A DNA stretch of 50,925 nt, from the NCBI GenBank assembly GCA_049597955.1, contig JBMYND010000014.1:1-50925 (forward strand). Direction: 5' to 3'. Position numbers and translations under genes: made by a program. Shown in pieces: positions 8,030 through 16,671 of this stretch. The number at the start of each line of letters is the position of its first letter. The stretch's first letter is position 1. The DNA is from JAYPAN01 sp049597955. Lineage in GTDB: Bacteria > Pseudomonadota > Alphaproteobacteria > RS24. The notes beneath the pieces are model-generated. The model was given only the letters and a program-made list of their open reading frames with translations. It made no database searches and was not told the origin of the DNA.

Positions 8030-9871
8030 ATGGCTTCCGCACCCCCCATACTCTATGTGCAAGATATTCATCTGACTTTCGGCGTGACGCCGCTTTTATC
8101 CGGCGCGGCCATGTCAATCGGGCGTGGTGAGCGTATTTGTCTTGTCGGGCGTAACGGATCGGGCAAATCAACTTTGCTTAAAATCATTGCCGGGCTTGTT
8201 GAAGCCGATAGCGGCGAGCGTTTTGCCCAACCCGGCATTGCCATTTCCTATTTGGCGCAAAATCCCGATTTCGGCAAATTCGAGACGATTGGCGCTTATG
8301 TGCTGGACAATATGTTCAATAATGAGGACAAGCAGCGCGCGTTTCAAATCATGGCGGATTTGCATCTTGACCCGAACCAAGCTTTGACCGGCCTGTCCGG
8401 CGGTGAGCAGCGTCGCGCTGCGCTGGCGCGGGTAATGGCACCGCAACCGGAAGTGTTGCTGCTTGATGAGCCGACCAATCATCTTGACCTGCCGGCGATT
8501 GAATGGCTTGAAAACAGCCTGTCGCAATTGCCTTCCGCCTTGGTGCTGGTCAGCCATGACCGGCGGTTTTTGTCGAATATGGCGCACCAAACGGTCTGGC
8601 TGGACAGGGGCGAAACGCGGTTAATGCGTAAATCCTTCGCCCATTTTGAAGATTGGCGCGACACGGAATTGGCGCGCGAAGAAGCCGAGCAACACAAGCT
8701 GGCCCGCAAAATTGCCCGCGAGGAAGATTGGATGCGCTATGGCGTGACCGCGCGGCGCAAGCGCAATGTGCGCCGGGTAGCCGAACTGGCCGCTTTGCGC
8801 GCGCAAAAGCGTTCCCATCGCGGCGGGCAGGAGCGCATAGAGGCCAGTCTTAATGTCGGGGAAAGCTCCGGCAAGCTGGTTATTAAAGCCGATGAAATAA
8901 GCAAAACCTATAATGCAAAAAAAGTGGTCAGTAAGTTTTCAACTCTGGTGAAGCGCGGTGCGCGCATTGGTCTGGTCGGGGCCAATGGCGCGGGCAAAAC
9001 GACTTTGCTGAATATGCTGCTCGGTGAATTGCCCCCGGATAGCGGCAATCTGCGCTTGGGCAAAAATTTGACCCCGCTGGTGCTTGACCAGCAACGTTCC
9101 GGCATTAAGAAAAATTGGACGATAAAAGATGCGCTGACTGATGGCAGTGGCGACCGCGTGCCGCTGGGCGAGGAATCCATGCATGTGATTGGCTATATGA
9201 AGAATTTTTTGTTCCATCCGGCGCAAATGCGAACGCCTGCCGCCACTTTATCGGGCGGTGAGCAGGCGCGGCTTTTGCTGGCGCGCGGGCTGCGCCAGCC
9301 CTCCAATTTGCTGGTCATGGATGAGCCGACCAATGACCTTGACCTTGAGACGCTGGATTTGCTGCAAGAGCTTATCAGCGCCTATGAAGGCACAGTTTTG
9401 CTGGTCAGCCATGACCGCGATTTTCTTGACCGCACAGTGACGTCGGTGATTCACGCGGAAGGCGAGGGGCTGTGGGTGGAATATGCGGGCGGTTATTCTG
9501 ACATGAAAGCGCAACAAAGGGCGGCGGCCGGTGAGGTGGTAAAAGCCGATAAAGGGTCACGCGCAGCGCCGGTGCAGAAGCCACAAAAGGAAAGCCCGGG
9601 GCAAACCAAGCCATCAAAACCGGCCAGCGCCGGCAAACTCAGTTTCAAACATAAATATCGGCTTGAAAAACTGCCGGAAGAAATATCGGCATTGCAGGCC
9701 GAAATTGCCCGATGCGAAGCGGCATTGGCGGATGCAGATTTGTTTGCGCGCGACCCGGACGGGTTTAATGCGCTGGCGGCGCGGCTTGATGCGGCGCGGC
9801 AAGACTTGGCGGCGGCTGAAGATGAATGGCTGGAATTGGAAATCATGCGGGAAGCGGGTGAACAGGTCTGA
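8030..9871 (+). CDS. uup: ABC-F family ATPase, Uup type
   Basis: Soluble twin-ATPase protein of 613 aa with no membrane helices. First cassette: Walker A GRNGSGKST (residues 40-48), signature LSGGEQRR, Walker B LLLDEPTNHLDL. Second cassette: GANGAGKTT, LSGGEQARL, LLVMDEPTNDLDL. The linker carries the Uup-typical stretch WMRYGVTARRKRNVRRVAEL. The C-terminus is the Uup coiled-coil DNA-binding domain, starting at LSFKHKYRLEKLPEEI and ending WLELE. Uup affects transposon excision and ribosome or branched-DNA metabolism in E. coli. It is divergent from the acyl-CoA ligase gene, with 131 nt between them. ATG 8030 gives a natural N-terminus. Confidence 0.93.
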   Translation: MASAPPILYVQDIHLTFGVTPLLSGAAMSIGRGERICLVGRNGSGKSTLLKIIAGLVEADSGERFAQPGIAISYLAQNPDFGKFETIGAYVLDNMFNNEDKQRAFQIMADLHLDPNQALTGLSGGEQRRAALARVMAPQPEVLLLDEPTNHLDLPAIEWLENSLSQLPSALVLVSHDRRFLSNMAHQTVWLDRGETRLMRKSFAHFEDWRDTELAREEAEQHKLARKIAREEDWMRYGVTARRKRNVRRVAELAALRAQKRSHRGGQERIEASLNVGESSGKLVIKADEISKTYNAKKVVSKFSTLVKRGARIGLVGANGAGKTTLLNMLLGELPPDSGNLRLGKNLTPLVLDQQRSGIKKNWTIKDALTDGSGDRVPLGEESMHVIGYMKNFLFHPAQMRTPAATLSGGEQARLLLARGLRQPSNLLVMDEPTNDLDLETLDLLQELISAYEGTVLLVSHDRDFLDRTVTSVIHAEGEGLWVEYAGGYSDMKAQQRAAAGEVVKADKGSRAAPVQKPQKESPGQTKPSKPASAGKLSFKHKYRLEKLPEEISALQAEIARCEAALADADLFARDPDGFNALAARLDAARQDLAAAEDEWLELEIMREAGEQV

Positions 9872-9874
9872 CGG

Positions 9875-9903
9875 CATTTATGTGACCCAGACGCACATAA
9901 ATG
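9875..9903. other. 10-bp inverted repeat after uup
   Basis: CATTTATGTG (9875-9884) and CACATAAATG (9894-9903) are perfect complements around a 9-nt loop, starting 4 nt after the uup stop. No T-run follows, so it is not a standard intrinsic terminator. It could stabilise the uup 3' end or be an operator for the downstream envelope operon. Confidence 0.4.
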
Positions 9904-10002
9904 TGCAGATGAACCGGCCAAGGATTTACAAATTGGTTATAAGGCAATAGTCTCCGCGCCTGCCTCAGGGTTAGGGTTGGAGCCATTGGGAGTTGAGTTA
10001 TT

Positions 10003-10761
10003 ATGTTGCGTTTTTCGAGTTTTCTGGTCTGTTCTGTCTTGCTGCTGGCGCCGGGTATGGCGCGCGCCGAGACCGGCAGTGATGTCATGGACAGGGTCTA
10101 TAAACAGGCCGATATTTTCCCCAATTCCGAAGCTGAAGTCCGGCTTGTGGTCAAAAATAAAAAAGGCGGCGAACGCGAGCGGTTTTTCTATTTGCGTGCC
10201 AAAAATGACGCAACAACCAAAAAGAGTCTGGTGAAGTTTTTCAAACCGGCCAATGTCAAAGGCGTTGGGCTGGCTTCTGAAACCGTGTTGGCGTCGCGCG
10301 ACAAATCGCAATTTGTTTATTTCCCCTCGCTTCGCAGCGTCAAGAAACTGTCCACGGCTGAGCAGGATGGCAGTTTTATGGGGTCTGATTTTTCCTATAG
10401 CGATATTGCCGGGCGCACGCTGGAGCAGGATACGCATAAGATATTCAACCAGAATGACAAATTCTATGTGGTCGAAAGCGTGCCGGTGGATGCCGCTGAT
10501 GCTTATTCCAAATATTACACCACGATTGACAAGGCGACCAATATTGTGCGCGCCGTGACTTTCTACAACCGGCAGGGCGACAAGCTGAAAACCCTGTCCA
10601 ATAAGAAAGTGCAAATGGTCAAGGGCCAACCAATTGTCACAGTATCGGTGATGAGCAACCATAAATCGGGCGGGTCTTCGACCATGGAGCGCAATAATAT
10701 CAATGTCGATGTCCGTTTTGACGATAATGATGTCGGGCTGAAAGCCCTGAAAGCTAATTGA
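10003..10761 (+). CDS. outer-membrane lipoprotein-sorting (LolA-like) periplasmic protein
   Basis: 252 aa with a clear Sec signal peptide (about residues 1-22, cleaved after MARA). The mature part resembles the LolA-like/COG2834 fold: alternating beta strands such as EAEVRLVVKNKKG, ERFFYLRAKND, FVYFPSLRSVKKL and GSDFSYSDIAG. The GSDFSYSDI region is typical of the family that accompanies MMPL/RND exporters. It is first in a tight co-directional operon with the barrel gene (31 nt later) and the RND gene. A plausible role is periplasmic carriage of a lipid or hydrophobic cargo between exporter and outer membrane. A GGGAG lies about 12 nt before ATG 10003. Confidence 0.8.
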   Translation: MLRFSSFLVCSVLLLAPGMARAETGSDVMDRVYKQADIFPNSEAEVRLVVKNKKGGERERFFYLRAKNDATTKKSLVKFFKPANVKGVGLASETVLASRDKSQFVYFPSLRSVKKLSTAEQDGSFMGSDFSYSDIAGRTLEQDTHKIFNQNDKFYVVESVPVDAADAYSKYYTTIDKATNIVRAVTFYNRQGDKLKTLSNKKVQMVKGQPIVTVSVMSNHKSGGSSTMERNNINVDVRFDDNDVGLKALKAN

Positions 10762-10792
10762 TTGGCCGGTTTTGACTTGAGGAATATGTCCT

Positions 10793-12655
10793 TTGCGTAA
10801 ATCTGTTCTGACACACAGTCTTTGTTTTTCCCTGCTCGCGGGCGGGCTTTGGCCGGTGGCGGCCCTTGCCCAAGATTTGCCGCCCGATGATGGCGGTTTT
10901 GAAATCGAAACGGTGGAGGCGCCCGAAGAAACCGGCTTTTTCAGCGCGCTGTCCGACAATATTGGCCGCTATGTCGGGGCAACCATTGGCGGCACTTATG
11001 GCGGCAGTGAGGGGGTAGACAAAAATCTGCAAGCGGTAAATTTGCAATTCAACATACCCGCCTTCAAATCGGTCAAAACCGTGCTGAATGGCGATATTGG
11101 CACTTACACCAATACTTACACGCTGGAATTAAGCGACCAGGACAAGGCCACTCTTGATGAGTGCCGGCGCAATAGTTTTGACCCGGCTTGGGCCAATGAG
11201 CCACCCGATGGCGATAGCGGGCAACAGGCTTTGCAGCAATTCCAGCAATTTGTGAATCTTGGCTGCTATCGGGTGATTGTTGACGGTAATTATCTGGTGC
11301 CAAAGCTGGAGCGCATTGTGCAAGAAGATTTTGCCGAGCTGAATGAGGCTTATGTGCAATGGGAGCCGTTTTCCTTTGCCACGCTGAAAGCCGGTCGGAT
11401 GCCAATTGTGCTTGGCCAGTTTGAGCTGTTCTCGCCGCTTGGCTTTTTAATGCCGCTTAAAGCGACCGGCACCAAGACACGCAGTTCGCGCGCCGATATG
11501 ACTTTGGCGCAAGACGGTGTGCAACTCAGCCTGTTTCCGTTGCAACAGCTTGAAGTGCAATTGACCGCCATTCCCAAAACACGGATTGACCGGGCAACCG
11601 AAAAGCGCAACCGGCAATTTGTTGATTTGGAAAGTGAGGGGCTGAATTATGCGCCCGGCCAAAGCGTCTCGCAAGCATTTGAAGATATTGGCGAACATGA
11701 CACAATGGTGGCGCGTATTTTATATGTCGGCAATCGTTTCACATTGGGTGTGACGGCAATTGAAGGGGCCGAGACCGGTGAGGATATGGTGCGCGATGCG
11801 CGGCTGTCCAAGCGGCCTTGCGAATATGACATTAACTTCAATCCGAATGATTTTAATTTCGGCTTTTACAATAATGACTGCACAGAAAGCTTTTTCCGCG
11901 ACGGCTCGCGCTTTGACATTTATGAGCTGACCGGTGATGAGGGCTTGCGTTATTCGGAAATGAGCGCGCAAGCTGTTGAGCTGAATGTGCCATTTTTCAA
12001 TAAATGGAATTTCACTTTTGAGTATTCGGTGTTTGAGCATGAGCGCCAGATTGACGTTATGCCGCGCTGGGATGACAGTTCGCGCCCGCGCGATTATTTC
12101 CCTAGCTTTAATGACAAGCTGCGGCCGGGCAATCCGAATGTGACTTGTGCGCAAGACAATCCCAATGATTGCCAATATGACTTTAGCGGCACTTATGAGC
12201 GCATTTTGAACGAAAATAATGGCAGCATTATTTTTGACATGCGCACCCAGCGTGTCAGTGCCGGTATTTCCTATAAGGGCGATAAATGGTTGATGAATTT
12301 CCAAATCGCCCATCAGATGCAGGAAGGCGTTGAAGCGTTGGACGAGTATTTGCGCGAATATGCCAGCTATGACTTGTTCTTCGACGATGACATGATTGAC
12401 GCGATTCCGATTATCAATGTGGCGCGCCAACTTGGCCCGGAAAATCAGGGCTATCTCGGCGGCGGCTTCGGGGCCTTCACCCAAAGCTATGGCATGGGTG
12501 TTTTCGGCGGCTGGCGGTTTTTTGAAAGGCTGGAAATTGGCGGCTTTGCCGGCATGGCGCTCGATGTGACCGGGGCTGATGAAATTGAGGCGCGCGGCTA
12601 TGAAACGCCGCAAGACAGCGTTTTTGTTTCGGTTGGTGTCAATTATCTTTTCTAG
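10793..12655 (+). CDS. outer-membrane beta-barrel protein (DUF1302-like)
   Basis: 620 aa starting at TTG 10793, preceded by TTGAGGA at 10777-10783. An ATG at 10786 is followed at once by a stop in its own frame, so the TTG start is needed. A signal peptide (about residues 1-26, ending AALAQ) leads into an acidic linker, then a long run of amphipathic strands with many Tyr, Phe and Gly. The segment LKAGRMPIVLGQFELFSPLGFL resembles the conserved strand-loop of DUF1302-type barrels. The last residues, FVSVGVNYLF, end in Phe, as in proteins assembled by the Bam machinery. Its operon places it as the outer-membrane partner of the LolA-like and RND proteins. The family label is moderately sure; barrel location is well supported. 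Confidence 0.72.
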   Translation: MRKSVLTHSLCFSLLAGGLWPVAALAQDLPPDDGGFEIETVEAPEETGFFSALSDNIGRYVGATIGGTYGGSEGVDKNLQAVNLQFNIPAFKSVKTVLNGDIGTYTNTYTLELSDQDKATLDECRRNSFDPAWANEPPDGDSGQQALQQFQQFVNLGCYRVIVDGNYLVPKLERIVQEDFAELNEAYVQWEPFSFATLKAGRMPIVLGQFELFSPLGFLMPLKATGTKTRSSRADMTLAQDGVQLSLFPLQQLEVQLTAIPKTRIDRATEKRNRQFVDLESEGLNYAPGQSVSQAFEDIGEHDTMVARILYVGNRFTLGVTAIEGAETGEDMVRDARLSKRPCEYDINFNPNDFNFGFYNNDCTESFFRDGSRFDIYELTGDEGLRYSEMSAQAVELNVPFFNKWNFTFEYSVFEHERQIDVMPRWDDSSRPRDYFPSFNDKLRPGNPNVTCAQDNPNDCQYDFSGTYERILNENNGSIIFDMRTQRVSAGISYKGDKWLMNFQIAHQMQEGVEALDEYLREYASYDLFFDDDMIDAIPIINVARQLGPENQGYLGGGFGAFTQSYGMGVFGGWRFFERLEIGGFAGMALDVTGADEIEARGYETPQDSVFVSVGVNYLF

Positions 12656-12715
12656 CCTGCTTGACACAATCGCCGGTCGCGCTTGCGGCATGAGCCATAA
12701 TGCATGGGGGATGCG

Positions 12716-15043
12716 ATGACCAAACGTTATTCTATTCTGGCTGTTGGCTTTGCCCTGTGGCTGGCTTTGTTTGGCGGGGCCGTCCATTTGCTGCAAGGGC
12801 TGGGCTTTGACAATGACACATGGCTGGAGGCGGACAATCCTTATCAGCAGGCGCGCGACATGCTGGTTGACCAGTTCAACCAGAGCGAAGCGACCATGTT
12901 TGTGTTTGATGCAAGCGCCTTATTCACCGAGCAAGGCTATGCCCAAGCGACCCAATTCAGCGATGCGGTAGCGCGCATTGACGGGGTGGATGATGTGGTC
13001 TCGCCCTATGATGCAAGCCTTATCATGTCCAGTGACAGCGGCACTTTGCTGATTACCACTTACCGCGAGGCGCTCGATACCGGCCAGCTTAAAGATTTGG
13101 CGGAATTGGAGCGGCGTTTTCTCGACAGTGACTATATGGGTAAATTGCTGTCGCGTGACCGCAAGCTGGCCATGTTTGTCGTCAACCAGAAGACCGGCGG
13201 GCAGCCGGAAAAACGCGTTGCCGTCATTGAGCAGATTTTCGAGGTGCAGAAAAATATACCGCTTTTGCAGGGCGCGCGATTGGCCGGGGACGCCTATCTG
13301 AAATATACGCTGGACGTTAAAACCCGCACCCAGCTTGTGCCGGTTTTGGGACTGGCCGGTCTGGGGATTTTGCTGTTTTTGTCTGCTCTTTTCGGCAAAT
13401 TATGGAAGACTGTTTTGGTGTTGGCTTGCGCGGTGACGGCGGTGGCGGTCGCGTTGGCCGTGATGGTGGCACTTGGCCATAATCTCACTGTGATTGCGCT
13501 GGCTCTGCCGGTCATGCTGTCGGTGATTGTGGTGTCGGACAGCCTGCATATATTGCGCTATTGGGACAATGCGATTGATATGGCCGAAGACGAAGCCACA
13601 ATCAGCATGATTTTGAACGATACATTCAAAGCCACATGGCTGCCTTGTTTGACCACCAGCCTGACCAGCGCGGTCGGCTTTGGGGCCTTTATGACATCCG
13701 ACCTTGTGCCGCTTTCCGATTTCGGTCTCGACAGTCTTATCGGCATTCTGCTCGGCTATGGCATTATGATGAGCGCGCTGTTTCTTGGTCTTTTATGGCG
13801 CACACCAATTGCCTTGGCGCGCCGTGGCGGGCAATATCGCGATGTTGAAGCGCCGCGCATGGCCGACCGGGTGGCCGATGGTATTTTGCATTTTGACTGG
13901 GCGGTGGTGACGCGCAATCGCCCGCTGACTTTTGCCTTGGCCTTTGGCTTGGCCATTGTGTCAGGCCTGGCGCTGACCTTTAATGCCAAATCGGAGAGCA
14001 ATTCGCTCGATGTCTTTTTCAAGCCGGATTCGGAAATGTATCGCGCTTTCACGCTTGTCGATGATGAGCTGGGCGGCTCCGGCGTGGTGTCCATGATATT
14101 TGCCTCCGATATGCAGGATTATTATCGCCAGATTGACCCGTTCAATGAAGTGCGCGCGCTTGAAACGCAATTGGCCAGCCTGGCGCAGGTCAATACTGTG
14201 GACAGCTACACCAAGCCGGTCGGGCAAATCCATCGGGCGCTGGTCAATGACGGCACGCAATATCCGCAAACCGATGAACAATTGGCGCAAGAGATATTAT
14301 TTTCCGAATGGTCGCGCAGTGCTGAAAGCCGCGATGTGCTGGCTGATACGGTGAATTTCGGCTTTGACGCCAAACATGTGCGCGCCCATACGCCCAATCT
14401 CAGCTCTACCAAGCTGGAGGCTTTGGTTGAAGAAATTGACGGGCAACGCCGGGCGCTCAATCCACAAGCCCTGCCGGAAGTGATTTATAGCGGTCATTCC
14501 GTATTTTTTGGCCAGCTGAGCGGCTATATTCTCGAAACCCAGCTTGTCACCATCATCCTGACTTTCTGCTTTATATTTGTCATTTTGATGCTGGAATTTG
14601 ACTTTCGCTTGGCCATGGCAGGCATGTTGGCGTGTTCTTTGCCCATTCTCATCACTATGGGCAGTATCGCCGCGCTTGGCCTGCCTTTCGATTTTGCGAC
14701 TGTCATTATTGCCAGCGTGACAATGGGGCTGAGCATTGATGACACAATTCATATTTTGCACCGCTACCGCTTTCATTTGGTCGATGAGCATCGCAGCCAA
14801 TTTCAGTCATTGCGGCAGGCTTTGTTCATTCCGGGTCGGCCGATTGTGCAATCGACTTTTTTGTTTTGTTTCGGTGCGGGCGTATTTTTGATTTCCGATT
14901 TGGTGATGCTGCAACGCTTTGCCATATTCACCATGCTGGGGCTGGTCTTGGCCTTGCTCGGCGCGGTATTGCTTTTGCCGTCATTGTTGAGCGTTCCCTT
15001 CTTTACCAAAACCGCGCAAGCGACCGCCAAGGCAACCGAATAA
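12716..15043 (+). CDS. MMPL/RND superfamily exporter (COG1033-like)
   Basis: 775 aa in two similar halves, each with one helix, a large periplasmic loop and a block of helices (about residues 200-370 and 610-760). MMPL-type signatures include VVSDSLHILRYWDN in the first half and its counterpart GLSIDDTIHILHRYRFH in the second. The Asp residues of these segments sit where proton-relay residues of RND pumps lie. ATG 12716 was chosen because GGGGG lies at 12706-12710; an in-frame ATG at 12704 is less well placed. Last gene of the LolA-like/barrel/RND operon. Such exporters move lipids such as hopanoids, sterols or glycolipids; the cargo here is unknown. Confidence 0.88.
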   Translation: MTKRYSILAVGFALWLALFGGAVHLLQGLGFDNDTWLEADNPYQQARDMLVDQFNQSEATMFVFDASALFTEQGYAQATQFSDAVARIDGVDDVVSPYDASLIMSSDSGTLLITTYREALDTGQLKDLAELERRFLDSDYMGKLLSRDRKLAMFVVNQKTGGQPEKRVAVIEQIFEVQKNIPLLQGARLAGDAYLKYTLDVKTRTQLVPVLGLAGLGILLFLSALFGKLWKTVLVLACAVTAVAVALAVMVALGHNLTVIALALPVMLSVIVVSDSLHILRYWDNAIDMAEDEATISMILNDTFKATWLPCLTTSLTSAVGFGAFMTSDLVPLSDFGLDSLIGILLGYGIMMSALFLGLLWRTPIALARRGGQYRDVEAPRMADRVADGILHFDWAVVTRNRPLTFALAFGLAIVSGLALTFNAKSESNSLDVFFKPDSEMYRAFTLVDDELGGSGVVSMIFASDMQDYYRQIDPFNEVRALETQLASLAQVNTVDSYTKPVGQIHRALVNDGTQYPQTDEQLAQEILFSEWSRSAESRDVLADTVNFGFDAKHVRAHTPNLSSTKLEALVEEIDGQRRALNPQALPEVIYSGHSVFFGQLSGYILETQLVTIILTFCFIFVILMLEFDFRLAMAGMLACSLPILITMGSIAALGLPFDFATVIIASVTMGLSIDDTIHILHRYRFHLVDEHRSQFQSLRQALFIPGRPIVQSTFLFCFGAGVFLISDLVMLQRFAIFTMLGLVLALLGAVLLLPSLLSVPFFTKTAQATAKATE

Positions 15044-15137
15044 TAAATATGTGATTTCCGGTCGCATGGGGCAGGGCAGACTTGCAAAACTCATGGGCGC
15101 CCGCCTAGACTGTCTCGCAAATAGGGAGATACAGGCA

Positions 15138-16643
15138 ATGCAAGAATTAATGCATTTCATAAATGGAGAAATGTCGAAAGGTGCGGCGATGACACAGCCG
15201 CGCTTTGGCGATGTGTTCAATCCCTGCACCGGTGCAGTGCAGGCGCGGGTGCGACTGGGTGAGGCTGAAGATGTTGCGGCTGGCGTGGCGGCAGCACGGG
15301 CGGCGCAACCGGGCTGGGCGGCGACAAATCCGCAAAGGCGCGCTCGTGTCATGTTCAAATTCAAGGAATTGCTGGAAGCCAATATGGATGAATTGGCGGC
15401 CCTGTTATCGTCTGAGCATGGCAAAGTGATTGCTGATGCCAAGGGTGATATTCAGCGCGGGCTGGAAGTGATTGAATTTGCCTGCGGGATACCGCATTTG
15501 CTGAAAGGTGAGTTTACCGAAGGGGCCGGGCCGGATATTGACATATATGCCATGCGCCAGCCGCTTGGCGTTGTTGCCGGTATCACGCCGTTTAATTTTC
15601 CTGCCATGATACCGATGTGGATGTTTGGTGTGGCGATTGCCTGCGGCAATACATTTATCCTGAAACCCTCGGAAAAAGACCCGTCCGTGCCATTGCGCTT
15701 GGCTGAATTAATGATGGAAGCCGGGGCGCCGGAAGGCGTGCTGAATGTGGTGCAGGGCGACAAAATCGTCGTCGATGCCATACTCGACCATGAAGATATT
15801 AAAGCGGTCAGCTTTGTCGGCTCGTCGGATATTGCCCATTATGTCTATATGCGCGGCACAGCCAATGGCAAGCGCGTGCAGGCAATGGGCGGGGCGAAAA
15901 ATCATGGTGTCATTATGCCCGATGCCGATATGGAGCAGGTGATTGCCGATTTTGCCGGTGCCGCTTACGGCTCGGCCGGTGAGCGTTGCATGGCGCTGCC
16001 GGTTGCCGTGCCGGTCGGGCAAAAAACCGCAGATGAATTTGTCGAGCGCATGATGGCGGAAATCGGCAAGTTGAAAGTCGGCCTGTCCACTGATGCAGAA
16101 GCTCATTTTGGCCCTGTTGTGTCGGCGGCGCATCGCCAACGCATTGAAGATTATATCGAGATGGGTGTGCAGGAAGGCGCGGAACTGTTGGTTGACGGGC
16201 GCGGCTTGAGCCTGCAAGGCCATGAGGACGGATTTTTTATCGGCCCGTCTTTGTTCGATAATGTGCGCCCTGATATGCAAAGCTATCAGGAAGAAATTTT
16301 CGGCCCGGTTTTGCAAATTGTGCGCGCCGAAACGCTGGAAGAGGCGGCGCGTTTGCCGTCCGAGCATCAATATGGCAATGGCGTGGCAATTTTCACCCGC
16401 AATGGTCTTGCCGCAAGAGAGTTTGCGGCCAAGGTAAATGTTGGTATGGTAGGGGTGAATGTGCCAATTCCGGTGCCGGTCGCCTATCATACATTTGGCG
16501 GCTGGAAACGGTCGGCCTTTGGGGATGTCAACCAGCACGGGCCGGAAGGTGTGCGGTTTTACACGAAAATAAAAACCGTGACACAGCGTTGGCCATCAGG
16601 GGATGTGCAGGATTCATCCTTTATTATACCAACAATGCGCTAG
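15138..16643 (+). CDS. mmsA: methylmalonate-semialdehyde dehydrogenase (CoA-acylating)
   Basis: Converts methylmalonate semialdehyde to propionyl-CoA (and malonate semialdehyde to acetyl-CoA) in valine, thymine and inositol breakdown. It is 501 aa from ATG 15138, with GGGAG at 15124-15128. The catalytic Cys is residue 284 in the family signature GERCMA. The general-base Glu of ordinary aldehyde dehydrogenases is absent, and the site reads QAMGGAKNH (residues 248-256), as expected for CoA-dependent MmsA. PFNFPAMIPMWM is also diagnostic. The propionyl-CoA synthetase gene lies nearby, so both feed the propionyl-CoA pool. A monooxygenase gene follows after 28 nt. Confidence 0.95.
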   Translation: MQELMHFINGEMSKGAAMTQPRFGDVFNPCTGAVQARVRLGEAEDVAAGVAAARAAQPGWAATNPQRRARVMFKFKELLEANMDELAALLSSEHGKVIADAKGDIQRGLEVIEFACGIPHLLKGEFTEGAGPDIDIYAMRQPLGVVAGITPFNFPAMIPMWMFGVAIACGNTFILKPSEKDPSVPLRLAELMMEAGAPEGVLNVVQGDKIVVDAILDHEDIKAVSFVGSSDIAHYVYMRGTANGKRVQAMGGAKNHGVIMPDADMEQVIADFAGAAYGSAGERCMALPVAVPVGQKTADEFVERMMAEIGKLKVGLSTDAEAHFGPVVSAAHRQRIEDYIEMGVQEGAELLVDGRGLSLQGHEDGFFIGPSLFDNVRPDMQSYQEEIFGPVLQIVRAETLEEAARLPSEHQYGNGVAIFTRNGLAAREFAAKVNVGMVGVNVPIPVPVAYHTFGGWKRSAFGDVNQHGPEGVRFYTKIKTVTQRWPSGDVQDSSFIIPTMR

Positions 16644-16671
16644 AATAACGGGCGCAAAGGGGAGAGAACCC

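Noticed and set aside
11720..12796. 358-codon reverse frame across the outer-membrane barrel gene
   Set aside because: Antisense to a signal-peptide-bearing barrel protein, and no ribosome-binding site or family resemblance.
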